Assembly (NCBI GenBank): GCA_035236585.1
Contig: CP141130.1
Coordinates: forward strand, 31,569,501-31,633,500
DNA length: 64,000 nucleotides
Reading direction: 5' to 3'
From: Warburgia ugandensis
Lineage: Eukaryota; Streptophyta; Magnoliopsida; Canellales; Canellaceae
Positions within the stretch are counted from its first letter, which is position 1; every line of letters begins with the position of its first letter. The position numbers and the translations under genes are program-made. Positions 37,227-48,758 of this stretch are shown one piece after another. The notes below the pieces were generated by a model that did not search any database, was not told where the DNA came from, and was given only the letters and a program-made list of their open reading frames with translations.

Positions 37227-37236
37227 AATTTATAGA
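37227..37236 (-). promoter_or_regulatory. TATA box in solo LTR B
   Basis: Reverse complement reads TCTATAAATT, about 560 bp from the sense start of the LTR, as in A and C. Confidence 0.45.
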
Positions 37237-37795
37237 GATTTTTGAATTTTCCATGATTACTTGTAATGATCATGTTTGATTTCTTTTTAGTATTAAATTG
37301 TCTTTAGATTCCCACTACCACCTCCTTCTCTACTGGCAGTTGGTAGTGGTTTGACTCATGATGACATGTTTTCTGGTCGTTGGATCCCTTTGTGGGCCCC
37401 ATAGAGGTGTGAAAAGACCATTTTGCCCTTTAATGGAGAAAAATCCATTTTATTCTCCCGAACTCGGAATTGAGCGTACTTAGTGGCGTTGAATTCGTAT
37501 TTCTTAGTACATTCAAATTTTGATGTCTTAGGTCTTAGTTATTACTAAAATCACCATTTTACACTTTTATTCTTAAAAATGTAAAAAAATGAGGATTTTT
37601 TATCCGAACTCAAAATTTGAAGCACTTACAGTCATTATGCTCGATTTTTTAAGTACATTACAAATATCTAAGTTTTAAGTCTTAATTTGATTTTTATAAA
37701 AATGAATTTTCCTGGAACTCAAAGTTCCAATTCCTCCTTTAAAATTCTAACTTTTAATTTTTTAATAATTAAATCATAAAAATTGGGTCGTTATA

Positions 37796-37800
37796 GATTG
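37796..37800 (+). repeat. Target site duplication of solo LTR B, right
   Basis: gattg, decayed partner of gatca at 32454-32458. Confidence 0.55.
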
Positions 37801-39735
37801 GACTGTTAGTCCGAGGTGTTGATCAGAGATATACACTTGAATTACTAGGTAACACTTGAGTTGAAGTGATTATGATACTTAAGACTTGATTTGATGATCT
37901 AAATACTAAATTCAGGTTATGGAGAGTGATCAGGAGAAACTAATTTACCTAATCACAACTTGTATTTACAATCAAATATAGCAGATGATTAGTAAGATGG
38001 AACTAAGACAAATTATAAGGCATTGATTGATGTAAATGAGGGAAAATCAAATGATCTAGGATCAACTACTAGACTGGAGGATTAGACAGACTAATTAACT
38101 CATAAATTGGGGTCTGATGAACACCAAATGATATAAATGAAGTGTAAATTATACAACATAGCACATTGATGATAATAAATAAGATGGTGTAGTATTGTGC
38201 CTGACAACTACATCAGAGCTCACGAGTTGAGAGGATTATGAGCCTGATTGAGTTATTTTCCTCATTGAGGTAGGTGATTACATTTAGTATTCCTATGATT
38301 TAATAAATCATGATTGTTTGCTAGATGAATTCAGTATGTGTTGCTAATGCTTATACTATCTTTTCATTTGACATGATTCATGCACCATTCTTGATACATT
38401 ATATGCTTCATCGATTGGATTATTTGTCGCAGTTTTATGATAGTCATTTTTACTTAGTGGATGCTATGCTATGAGGGTTGTAGGGTTGGCCACCCACCCT
38501 CTGAGTATATGGGATATGGATGATAGTCACCCACCCTAATATTAGGGAAACTATGTGCGATTGTGGTAATCATGGGCAGGCCACCTACGTTGTCGCCTTG
38601 GTGGATTGTAGTCTCACATTCTGGTACTAATAGTGAGCAAGAATGGTTGATATCCAGTAGTGGTTTCCATTGCAACATAGCAATCCATGCACTTATTATG
38701 TGTGCACGTGTAATTACAAACACACTTAGGTGATTATAACCAGATGCACCCACAGTGTGACAACGCACCCCGAGGGTGAAGCCTATGTGGGAGGCTAGAT
38801 GTGGGCGGGCCTACGGGCTAGGTGAGCTACCTGGTGAGCAAGCTATAGGTGAGGAACCCAGGGGGTTGGTATGAGTATTCATTACTAGATATGACAGTGT
38901 TGTGGTACACTCTAGGTACATGGTTAGGTTGCATGCCCTGTTATTCATGACATGCATTCATGATTTGATATGATGGACTTGACTATATTTAGCTCTACCA
39001 GTTTCATAAACAAGCATTATTCATGTCATGCATGCCATGTTATTTGGTGTATGATACTTCAAAATTTTATGCATGAAATTATATCCTCATCGGTTATTAT
39101 ATTTGATTCAGACTTCTTATTATTCATGCATCCTTTCATTCTTGATATTTGATGATTTAGCTTTTTATATGAATGTTTCACATCTATGAGCCTTATCCTA
39201 AACACTGATCTTTATATGTCACACTACCTATCCTTTATTTGATATTAAATGTGGTCACCTACACAAGCGATTACTTGTTGAGGCATTGCTTTCGTTTGCA
39301 CTAGAGAGGATGACAAGGACCATCTGCATTACTCAGAGATTAATTTTGATGTATGCATCTATCTGTCTTGATATTTGACTTTTATTAGGTTGTACATGCT
39401 GACCTGTATTATTGTAATAGAGTTTAACCTGACCCTTATCAGTTATATATGAATGGATTAATTGCAATGCTTGGATGTGGTGAATGATGGATTGGACCCT
39501 GGGTCATATACACTTTGATTTGTTACTTGTATTTCTTTTCTTAACCACTGTTCAACCACATTTTCTAACTTTTGTAGAGTATGCCTCATATTATACTTAG
39601 TTTTATTTGTTGTCTTGGGTCGAATGACCCCTGAGGTTTTCTTTTGGAATTTCATTTCATAAGATTATTACCATTATAATTAAATATATGTTTTACATCT
39701 TCTAGGGATCCTGACTATTTTAATAAATATTGCTA

Positions 39736-39756
39736 TAATATATATATATATATATT

Positions 39757-39823
<67 letters not shown>
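39736..39823. repeat. (TA)n and (GA)n microsatellites
   Basis: A TA run (39736-39755) is followed by 31 GA units (39761-39822). They replace the last 45-50 bp of the D 3' LTR. Confidence 0.95.
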
Positions 39824-39826
<3 letters not shown>

Positions 39827-39831
39827 GGGAG

Positions 39832-40178
39832 GAATGATAAGTTCAAGTGTGCACTTAGATCTTAGGACAAGTGCCCTTTACTTGCCTATTGCCTAACTTT
39901 ATTTAGATCTAACCATTCACTATGTTGGGAATGAATTAGATAGGCTAACTATCAAATTTATACCCATTAGATAATTTATCCGATGTTTTTTTTACTGTGA
40001 TTTTCATGTGAAGGAAACATAGGATAAAGTATGCCTATAATTTTCAACTTAAGAAAACCTTGGATAAATTACCTAAATGGGCATAAAATTTGTTACTTAG
40101 CCTATCTAAGCCAAGCAAGAGACAAGTAAAGTATACTTGTCCAATGTAAGATTCAATAAGCACTTGGATTTATCCTCA
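39832..40178. mobile_element. Foldback, MITE-like element
   Basis: The left arm (about 39832-39990) and the right arm (about 40020-40178) are imperfect inverted repeats of roughly 150 bp with a very short centre. For example, aagtgcc-ctttacttg at 39869 pairs with caagtaaagtatactt at 40123, and ggctaactatcaaattta pairs with taaaatttgttacttagcc. It encodes no protein, and about 350 bp is a usual MITE size. A further right-type arm lies at about 40322-40460 without its own left arm, so a second, partial copy is likely. No target duplication was confirmed. Confidence 0.65.
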
Positions 40179-40321
40179 CATATATTTAAGAAAATAATAT
40201 TTCCTCTCCCTATTTCAATAGTATCTATTTAAAGGAAATTATTACAAAGGATGAGAATACTCTTATACTAGACTTAAAATTTCCACCACAGACCATATAC
40301 TTCATCCATTAATGGCTCCCA

Positions 40322-40460
40322 CCTCCATCTTAGCCATTCATGAAATTTGGTACTTAGCTTATCTAAGCCATTCCCAACATGGTGAATGGCTTAGATCTAC
40401 AAAAGAAGAAAGAAAGAGACAAGTAAAGCACATTTTTCGTAAGCAATACCCAAGTGTACA
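40322..40460. repeat. Extra arm of the foldback family
   Basis: The reverse complement of this stretch (tagatctaagccattcacc, gctttacttgtctc and a gtacacttggg end) matches the left arm at 39840-39965. It stands alone. Confidence 0.6.
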
Positions 40461-41168
40461 TTCGGAATTCTAACTCATATATTTATATAGGGAAATTTTA
40501 GTCTTGTTCATTAGTTTCATTCATTTCCTCCGCTCCATCCATTCATGACCCCCACATCCACCTTACCATGAACTAGAATCTTAAGGACTTTTTGCATTGG
40601 TTTGGTGGTAATACTGGACATACAATGGTGGGAAAATTTAGACATGGATGGTGGGTTTTCTTTCTCCCATCAATAGGAAATGAAAACAAGAATTCCCTGC
40701 AAAGATGGTGGGTTTCCTTTCTCATTTTTTTTCTGTTTCCTCCTTCTTTGACTATCAGATTTTCTCTACATCCCCTTCTCTTTCTAGTTTTTCCCTCTTA
40801 TTTATCTCTCTTTCTATGATAAACTATCATTGGGAATTCATGATAAAGGCAAAGATAACATTAGAGAAGTTACAATAATGGAATTTCCACGGTCTATTTA
40901 GTGCTATTGGAAGTTAGACCTAGAAGCAAAACCCTAGTCTTATGGAGACTAGAAAGGACTAACCTCTATATCCAATCTCCAAACATGAAAAATCCACAAT
41001 TTCCAAGAAGCATATTGTTGGTCCCAAGAGGGTGGAGGGTTTTGTGCCACAACTTTGCATTTAATGCACTTTTAACTGATCAATTCATAAGATAAACAAA
41101 AGTACACAAATAAGAAACTAGACACAAGAATTTATGAAGGATCGGACAACCAACCACAACACTTAATG
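40461..41168. other. Unassigned spacer
   Basis: No gene or known repeat seen. A short local duplication around gatggtgggttt(t/c)ctttctc occurs near 40648 and 40704. Confidence 0.5.
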
Positions 41169-42480
41169 TAATATCCCCAAAATTTTGGTATCAATTTCCA
41201 AAGTTTACTAAAATTAGAATTTAATCAAAGGGTCCAAAATGCATAATCCCATATTCAAATCCTGAAACTTATACTAATGGATAGAGAGAAAAAATACTAA
41301 TCCAACGAATATAAGATCAAAATTGATAGTGGCAGCCCTTTTCTATCAAAAATGGAAATTTTGATAATAGTGCAAAGTGAGCCCAATTTGGACGTCAATT
41401 TGAATTAAAAATAATGTAAAAACTACCACAATAATATCAACTCTATTATCATAGGAACATGCCATGCTCATGACCAGATCAATGCATCATGTGCTTTTTG
41501 ATATCTTGGAACAACTTCGATTGCATCCTCACAGAGCTTATGACCTATCTTAAAAGGGCATCATGAATCAACAACTATAGACCAACTGCCATCCAATAAT
41601 ATGCCCTCTTTATGGGGTAGTAGAAATCATGCCACCCTCAACTGGCCAGAGGCTGAGTGGCCAAACTCATACAACCCCTAGCACTAACTGCCCTAGGCCC
41701 TTGGCCTATCACAATACGTAGGACCCTTACCCGTTATCAAAATCACAATGATATTTGAAATCAAAATATGAATAATATCAAAGTAGTGAATACTATCACA
41801 TATCAATCTTTTAGAGGATACTCATCATCTAATTCATAAATAATACCCAAATTAGGGTTTCATGCTAAAAGCATCAAATAACATATTTGATGTTCAATAC
41901 CTAGTCAAATAACATATTTGATTTTGAGCCAATCTTGATCTAAATTTTGATTTTACATATGATCTTGATTTAGGTCAAGCAGTAACTTCTAATCTCAATC
42001 AAGCAATCTTGATCCAAACATTGTTTCTACTTGGTCTTCCTAACTTCCTTGCATTTTTCTAAGTTTCCAAAGTTTTTAAATCTAATCTAATTCATTTACT
42101 AGATATCTAAATATCTATGTAATTTATTTTAGGAACCTTCTAGGGGATTTTATGTCATTTTCATATTTTTTAAGTCAAATTGATGTCCACATAGGGTCTA
42201 CTTCTATAGCGTCTTGAATTTTACCTCAATAGATATGTTGACTTTCATAGTTATATCAATGAATATAATTTGTTTATGAAGGTAATGTTAAGTATAGGAG
42301 AGACTTATGTTTAGAGTTCAAAACACCATATAGTTGTTTTGAAATTCTTTTAGGATAATTTAAGCAAAAGGGTACTTATTTAGATGGATTAAGCATGATT
42401 ACAATCATACAAGCTATGATGACTAGGATGAGTTATCTTAAGGACATGAGAACCAATGAGAGAGTGAGGTGAGGTGATGA
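41169..42480. mobile_element. LTR fragments K1
   Basis: Begins with an LTR-type start, TGTAATATCCCC. From 41428 to about 41900 it matches 43173-43372 plus 44760-45030, and 42020-42170 matches 46690-46855 in the same orientation. It is therefore an internally deleted copy of the K block. Non-coding. Confidence 0.5.
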
Positions 42481-42483
42481 TCA

Positions 42484-43150
42484 TATCACATATAAGAGTC
42501 ATAAGTAAAAACCTAGCCCATATTTGGACCCGGTGCCCATAATTATATATAATGAAAACATAGCCCAAGGTTAGACTATCACAATTCCATGTACCACAAC
42601 TTAAACATAACTATCTACCAGAAATGGGATACAATTTACCATGAGTCCAAAACAAATAAGACTCTAAAATTAAAAGGAAAACTAAGGGAGACATCTTCTC
42701 ACTTTCTCCAAATCCTTATCTTAGAAATGCTGGCTCACTCCTCAATCTTGGCTTTCACTTGAGGATTTGTAAAATATTGTAGGTTGAGTATTTGTACAAG
42801 TACCTAGTAGATAAACCTAAACCACTCAAAACGTGACAACCAGCATACATATAATTCAAAATCATTGTATTAGTTCAATAAAACTATGACTCCTTGCCTA
42901 AGTCATTCTCATGTTGCATGCAATTATGCATGTAACATGATATATCGTAATATCATCTTAACAACATATAACCAAGCATATCATTAACATGTGAACAAAT
43001 TAGTATATGAATATCTCAAATCATCACATCGATATCTCAAATCAAAAGTATATGTACTCATAGGTACTATGGTAAAATCACACCAAATACATCCCATCTA
43101 TAACTCATATGGGTCTCAATCACACCATAAACTCATATGGTAAAATCAAT
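42484..43150. repeat. Inverted repeat arm 1 (K family)
   Basis: Reverse complement of 46850-47525 with modest divergence. Shared words include gtgagccagcat / atgctggctcac, caaggttgaggag / ctcctcaatcttgg and ttttacttatgactctta / taagagtcataagtaaaa. Confidence 0.75.
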
Positions 43151-43372
43151 GGACCATACATCAGGTCCATTCATAATATCAACTCTAATATCACAAATTT
43201 GGGACATGCCATGCTCCCGACTAGATCACTGCATCGTGTGCTTTCTAATATCTTGGAAAGACTTTGACTGCTTCCTTAGAAAGCCTACGACCAGTCTCAA
43301 AAGGGGATCATGAGTCGCCAACTGTAAACCAATTGCCATATGAGAATATGCCCCCTTTATGGGTTAGTGGAT
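43150..43372. mobile_element. K LTR block before J
   Basis: Continues arm 1. The last 100 bp (43272-43372) are repeated after J at about 44668-44768. Confidence 0.5.
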
Positions 43373-44620
43373 TGATGAGTGTTCGAATTTGTATAAAAAT
43401 CACCTAATCACATGCATTTCTAACCTAATAATTTAAAACTTTGATAATTTATAGGTTCATAGGCTAATTTGGTACATGTATGTAAATAATCATAATTTTC
43501 TAGGATTTAATTAGAGTTTTTCATCTTTCGTAGGAAGCGAGAGGGTGATCTGATAGCTAAGATCAATGGAGATGAAAATTGAAGAGCAAGTCAAGGTCTA
43601 AATGTCATCAATCCAAAATGAGATCAAGGATCAAGATCACCTTAAGATAAGCATAAGATGAAATTGGAGAAGTTAAAGGTGGCTATACTGGGCCCACACA
43701 CAAGCCATCCAGTCCACCACCTTTGCATGGGATTTAATCAAGTCACCTATGTCATACAAGCCATGAAGAAGGTGACAAACTCAAGAACCTAGACAAGCCA
43801 TCAAAGCCAAGGGGGTAAAGCCATCAAGCCAAGTCAAATGAGCCCTCAAAGAGAGTTATTTAAGCCACTTGGACCAAAAACACATGGAATGATACTATTG
43901 GAGGAAAATTTCACTCCATTATCCTAAGCTGAAATAGGTTTTTCAAGAGGATAATTAAGGGATATTTGGGTGAAAATCAAATTAGGTAAACAAGCACGTG
44001 AACGAATCAGAAGAACCCACCCTCTATTTTTCTTGTTCCCATTTTTTTCCCACTAATTTCCCATCTTATCTCTTTCTCCACTTCACCATACATCACTCCA
44101 TGATTTCTACAAGGGCGAGATGCACCTTCCTAAGAAGGTGGTGCCTCCCACCTTCCTAAACTCCTACATTCCTAAAGTATCACTCTAATCAACTATCCAC
44201 CTTCTATTTCTCTTCTTCCTCCTTATCTCTTCTTCTCTCTCCATCCTTATTCCCATCTTTCCTTCTAATTTGCTAACCATTCCATGATTTTTACAATGGG
44301 GAGATGCCCCCTCCTAAAAAGATGGCACCTCCCACCTTGCTGCCTCCTTGTTCCCTCAGTTACCCTAAGTTTCTAAGTTGGTTGTTCAATCCTTTCATGC
44401 CACCTAATCCCCTTCTAACTCCATCTCTTAACCTCCATCTTTATCCCTTTTTGAATCCCTTTTCATCCCAACAACAACTTTATACCTCAAGTATTCAATC
44501 AATCATCTAATCTAAAATAAGATTCTACATTGAATACCCTTAAGGTGTTCCACTATTTTTAATTTTTTAGGGTCTCCTTTTTATGTCCAAATCTTATCAC
44601 CTTCTAATATCATACACTCC
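43373..44620 (+). mobile_element. LTR J, related to LTRs of E and F, truncated
   Basis: Starts TGATGAGTGTTCG and shares atgcatttctaacctaataat, the taatcataatttt segment and the ccaccacctttgcatggga segment with F (50202-50610) and E (15340-15825). A pyrimidine-rich part follows. The typical LTR end seen in E and F is not found, so it is truncated between about 44530 and 44660. The proline-rich open frame 44304-44510 is part of the pyrimidine tract and not a gene. Confidence 0.6.
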
Positions 44621-44649
44621 ACTCCCATTAGGTTTATTGTAGAAGGCCT

Positions 44650-46850
44650 AAACCATATAAAGTATTAAAAGGCATTCCTTATAAAGCCTACTGCTAGTCT
44701 TGAAAGGGCACTGTGACTCACCAACTACAAACCAATTGCCATTTGAGAATATGCCACCTTTATGGGGTATTGTATATCACGGTACCCTCAAGTGGTTAGA
44801 TCCCGAGTGGCCAAACTTGTACATCCCCCTAAGGTCTTGGCCTATATCAATAATAAGGACACTTGCCCCACATCAAAACCACAATGATATCTCAAATATT
44901 AAAATATATATATATATATATATATAATATGAAAATAGTGAATACAATCACATATCGATCTATTGCACGATACTCATCATCTGATTCCTAAATAATACAC
45001 AAATTAGGGTTTCATGCCCAAAGAATCTCGAAGTAGTATCAAAACAAAACTACGTCCTTATTGATGTTCAATACTTGGTAAAATTAACATATTCAATTCT
45101 CATGCAAGCTTGATCTAGACATTGATTTCGCTCTAATCTTGATTTAGTTTAAATTGTAACTTATATGGTTGATCTTCTCATATTTGAAGCCATAATCAAT
45201 CATTAGATCTCTTCTAGTTCTTAATCAAGTTGTCATCAAGTTCCAACCTCAATCTAGTAGTCAGATTTCAAGAATTTAGTTCTTTCTTAAGTGACACATG
45301 ATGCAACAGTTGGCATGAATTTTTTATCCAATCATTGGTCATACTTAAGATTTGTGTGTCAAACACATTGCTTATGTATTATATGGTTGATCTACTATTT
45401 TTTCATCTAATTTGATCATAGATCCATTGTGATCTAAGTGTAGGATTTTGGTTGATTGCTTCAGATCATCGTAAATTCATAGTTGATCTTAGTTGTTCAA
45501 AAACCTTAGATTCTTCATTAATTTTCAAAAATGGAATCATGGGTATTTTAGAATAATTAATCAATTATATGGTAACTAAAGTATTAAGCAATTTGACCAC
45601 AATCAGGCCATCACTTGATTGGTCGATCAGATAAGATTACACCATCAATGAATTGGAATGTTTTTTGAAGATGGACAATCCATCCAATCTATATGTTTGC
45701 TCCAAAATCAAATCATTGATTGATAGCTCATGCATATGATTTTAATCATTAATCTTTGAATCTTGTAAATCCTATATTTGAATCATGATTTCGAATGATC
45801 TACACGAATGGATTTACATGTCACATGGTAATATATGTTAATCAAGTAGACATGCAATAGCATCATAATCAGATTGCCCAAATCAGATTGATCATGGTTT
45901 GATTTAACCTTTGAATCAATGAGCAATTTGGATAGGTTTAGGTGAACCATCCAATCCCTATATCAAAAGGTGTTTTGAATGCTTTGACCATACCCTATGA
46001 TTATTAAGATCAGATTGTGGGCTCCCACAATTGATCTCATCAAGATCTATTTGTTGATCATACTTGAGATGCAATCCAAGCCCGTCCATCAATTTCCATA
46101 GATTACATAACTTTTTGGTCAAAACAATCCACCCATTCCTTATAATTATTCTATAAAATCACTATGTAAAACAATAAGCATCAATCTTGAATAAAACATG
46201 CATAGATTTCAAGCATAATCATCCAGTTAGAACATAGATAAACACGTTAACTATCAATATCACTCCTCTATTGCCACGCAATAATTCTTAGTAAAAATAA
46301 GCCTAGGTTCATGATATAATCAAAGAAAAATATAGATCATACTTCATGCAAGACATCATAGCATACATGAAAAAGACCTCATAACTTAATAATGAGAGAA
46401 TCATAGTTTTTCACAATAAAAAATGCATATAGAAAAAGGTTTTTTCATATTTTGAAAATAAGGGTGAATGGCCAAATCTACCTACTATAAGATGAGTATG
46501 TCCTCCTTGTTTTCTCTCTTCTCTTCTTCTTCCTTTTCTCCTTTTCTTCCTCTCTCTGCCTCCTAGGTTCATGTAAGATCCTCATGTGTTTTTCCTCCCT
46601 TTAATCTTCATGTGTTTCTTTTATTTTAGAAGCTTCTTCTCGGTCTCCTATTTGAGCCAGGTAAGATCTTTAGGTTTCCTTCTAATAAATGGAATTGTTT
46701 CTAATTAGTCTTTCTAACTTTCTTGCATTTTCCTAAGCTTCCAAAGTGTTTAATCTAATCTAATTCCTCTCCTATATTTCTAAAGATCTAGGTAATTTTA
46801 GAAATATAGGTAATTTCTTTTAGGAAAGTATTCTAAACCTCCTAGGATTC
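44650..46850. mobile_element. K LTR block after J
   Basis: 44668-45030 matches 41510-41870 and, at its start, 43272-43372. 46690-46850 matches 42020-42170. Between these, 45060-46680 is AT-rich and non-coding, with many gatc-containing words. A (TA)n run lies at about 44905-44925. Confidence 0.5.
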
Positions 46851-47525
46851 TGTATGGACTAGTGATTTTACCGTATGAGTCTGTGGTGTGATTGCGATCC
46901 ACATGAGTTATATATGCGATGTGTTTGGTATGATTTTACTATACTACTTATGAGTACATATACTTTTGATTTGATATATCAATTTGATGATGTGAGATAT
47001 TCAAATACTAATTAGTTCATATGTTGATGATATGATTGGTTATATAATGTTAAGATGATATTATGATATATCCTATTACATGCGTGATTGCTTATGGCAT
47101 GAGAATGATTGGGGTAAAGAGTACTATTTTATTGAACTAATATAATGATTTCAAATAATATGTATGATAGTTGTTGCATTTTGAGAAATTCAAGTTTATC
47201 TACCAAATATTTGTAGAAATACTCAACCTATGATATTTTATAGATCCTTGAGTGAAAGCCAAGGTTGAGGAGTGAGCCAGCATTTTTGAGATGAGGATTT
47301 GGAGATGGTGAGAAGATCTATCACTTAGTTTTTTTCTTTTAATTTCAGACTCTTACTCATTCCAAACTCATGATGAATTGTAGCCCATTTTGTGGCAGAT
47401 AATTATATTTCAATTATGGTGCATGGGATTGTGATAGACTTACTGGGGGTATGTTTTCATCCTTTATGATTATGTGCATGGAGTCTAGACATGGGCTAGC
47501 TTTTACTTATGACTCTTACATGTTA
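46850..47525. repeat. Inverted repeat arm 2 (K family)
   Basis: Partner of 42484-43150 in opposite orientation, about 3.7 kb away. Confidence 0.75.
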
Positions 47526-48671
47526 TTTATATATTTGGCACTCAGTGTTTCTGCATAGACATTGATTTTTTTCATTCTTGTTATTTAAAAAAATGTATTT
47601 ATGTTTTCATCCAATGTTTTCAGTGGGATCTATTCTAACCTATGAGTTTGAACTTGTGGGGCATTTCCATATTTATACTGTTTAAAAACCCTAGTTGCCA
47701 CACTTAAATCTCTCTCTTAAAGTAATTCTTACTTTGAGTTTTCACTAACCCTTGAAAGATTTTTCAATTTCCACTTGATTCATGCTAGTCATATAATAAG
47801 AAAACGTGCATTTGGATATGCAGTTTCCTTTACATGACTTTGAAACAAAGTTTTAGTGGAAGAATTCTCTCTTAAATACAAAGATGTGAAAATAAAAAGT
47901 TGAAAGACAACTAATTTCTCTATTAAAGACTTACAATCACTATTGAAAGAATCAAAAGCAAGGATGAAATTAGAGTGTAGATCTCCTAGGCTTGTTATTT
48001 CATACCTTTTATCTTTAATTTATAATTCTCTTACCCATAATCCAATGGAAATTAAATTCCAAGTGATGGAGCCCAAACGGATCCATTATAGAAGAGATTT
48101 TTCATTGGAATGTTGTCTACAATGACAAAAGGTGAATTTTAGACTGAAGTAGTTGATTGGTACATTGGACAGTTGGTTGTTCATGGTTGATAGCTATACC
48201 AACTCACTTTTTCTCCCCTAATGGTCAACCCACGTGAACCTAGATTCTTAAAACCCATTTTATTATTTTATAAGTTTGTGAGGTTCTAAGAGGGAGATGA
48301 AATGGGTCTAAATCAATCTTTAAAACTTTTGCATAAGGTGGTCAATAGCAGAAGCAATTTCAAAAATTAAAATAGTGGCACACAAGAAGGTAGAAACAAA
48401 ATTTTTATACTAGTTCATCCAGCCAACCAAGGCACCTACTACCACTCTCTCAAAGTATTCCCTAATTTGAGTTTCACAAAATCCTTGAATGATTTTACTC
48501 TCCCAATTGACATTGTGTTGGCCACAAACAAAGGAAAAGAGCACATGCACTAGTCTTTCGTTTTCATAAACACTTAAAAAATCATTTAAAAATAGGATTG
48601 CTACACTACACTCCCTAGATATAAGAGAATTTCCAAAGAAGAGGAAGAAGAAATCCCCCTCAAGACATTTA

Positions 48672-48758
<87 letters not shown>

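Larger units (their letters stand above)
32459..37795 (-). mobile_element. Solo LTR B, 5.34 kb, same family as C
   Basis: Left end TGTGAAGACTTAGG and right end GGGTCGTTATA, degenerate forms of the C ends. It lies inside the D 3' LTR with a decayed 5 bp duplication. Collinear with C throughout and with A in reverse complement. Sense strand is minus by comparison with A; a TATA-type word lies at 37227-37236 on that strand. It contains a (TTA)n expansion (34633-34690) and a hairpin (32836-32875). Open frames inside (for example 36253-36609 and 36863-37273 minus) have no recognised domain. Confidence 0.82.
29750..39740 (+). mobile_element. 3' LTR of gypsy D with two nested insertions
   Basis: Starts TGTAATACCCTTAATTTTGA like the 5' LTR. 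LTR segments are 29750-30856, 31698-32458 and 37796-about 39740, separated by a LINE fragment and solo LTR B. 37796-39720 runs collinear with 23037-25190 of the 5' LTR. Homology stops near 39735, about 45-50 bp before the expected end, where (TA)n and (GA)n begin. No target duplication is therefore recoverable at this side. Confidence 0.82.

Noticed and set aside
36253..37273. Frames of 118 (+) and 136 (-) residues
   Set aside because: Inside solo LTR B; not kept open in the homologous part of C, no domain.
44304..44510. Proline- and leucine-rich frame resembling a small secreted protein
   Set aside because: Pyrimidine-rich tract of LTR J; related LTRs have no matching frame.
42484..47525. 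The inverted repeat as a DNA transposon with terminal inverted repeats
   Set aside because: Arms are LTR-like sequence, no transposase remnants between them, and the spacer holds other LTR blocks.
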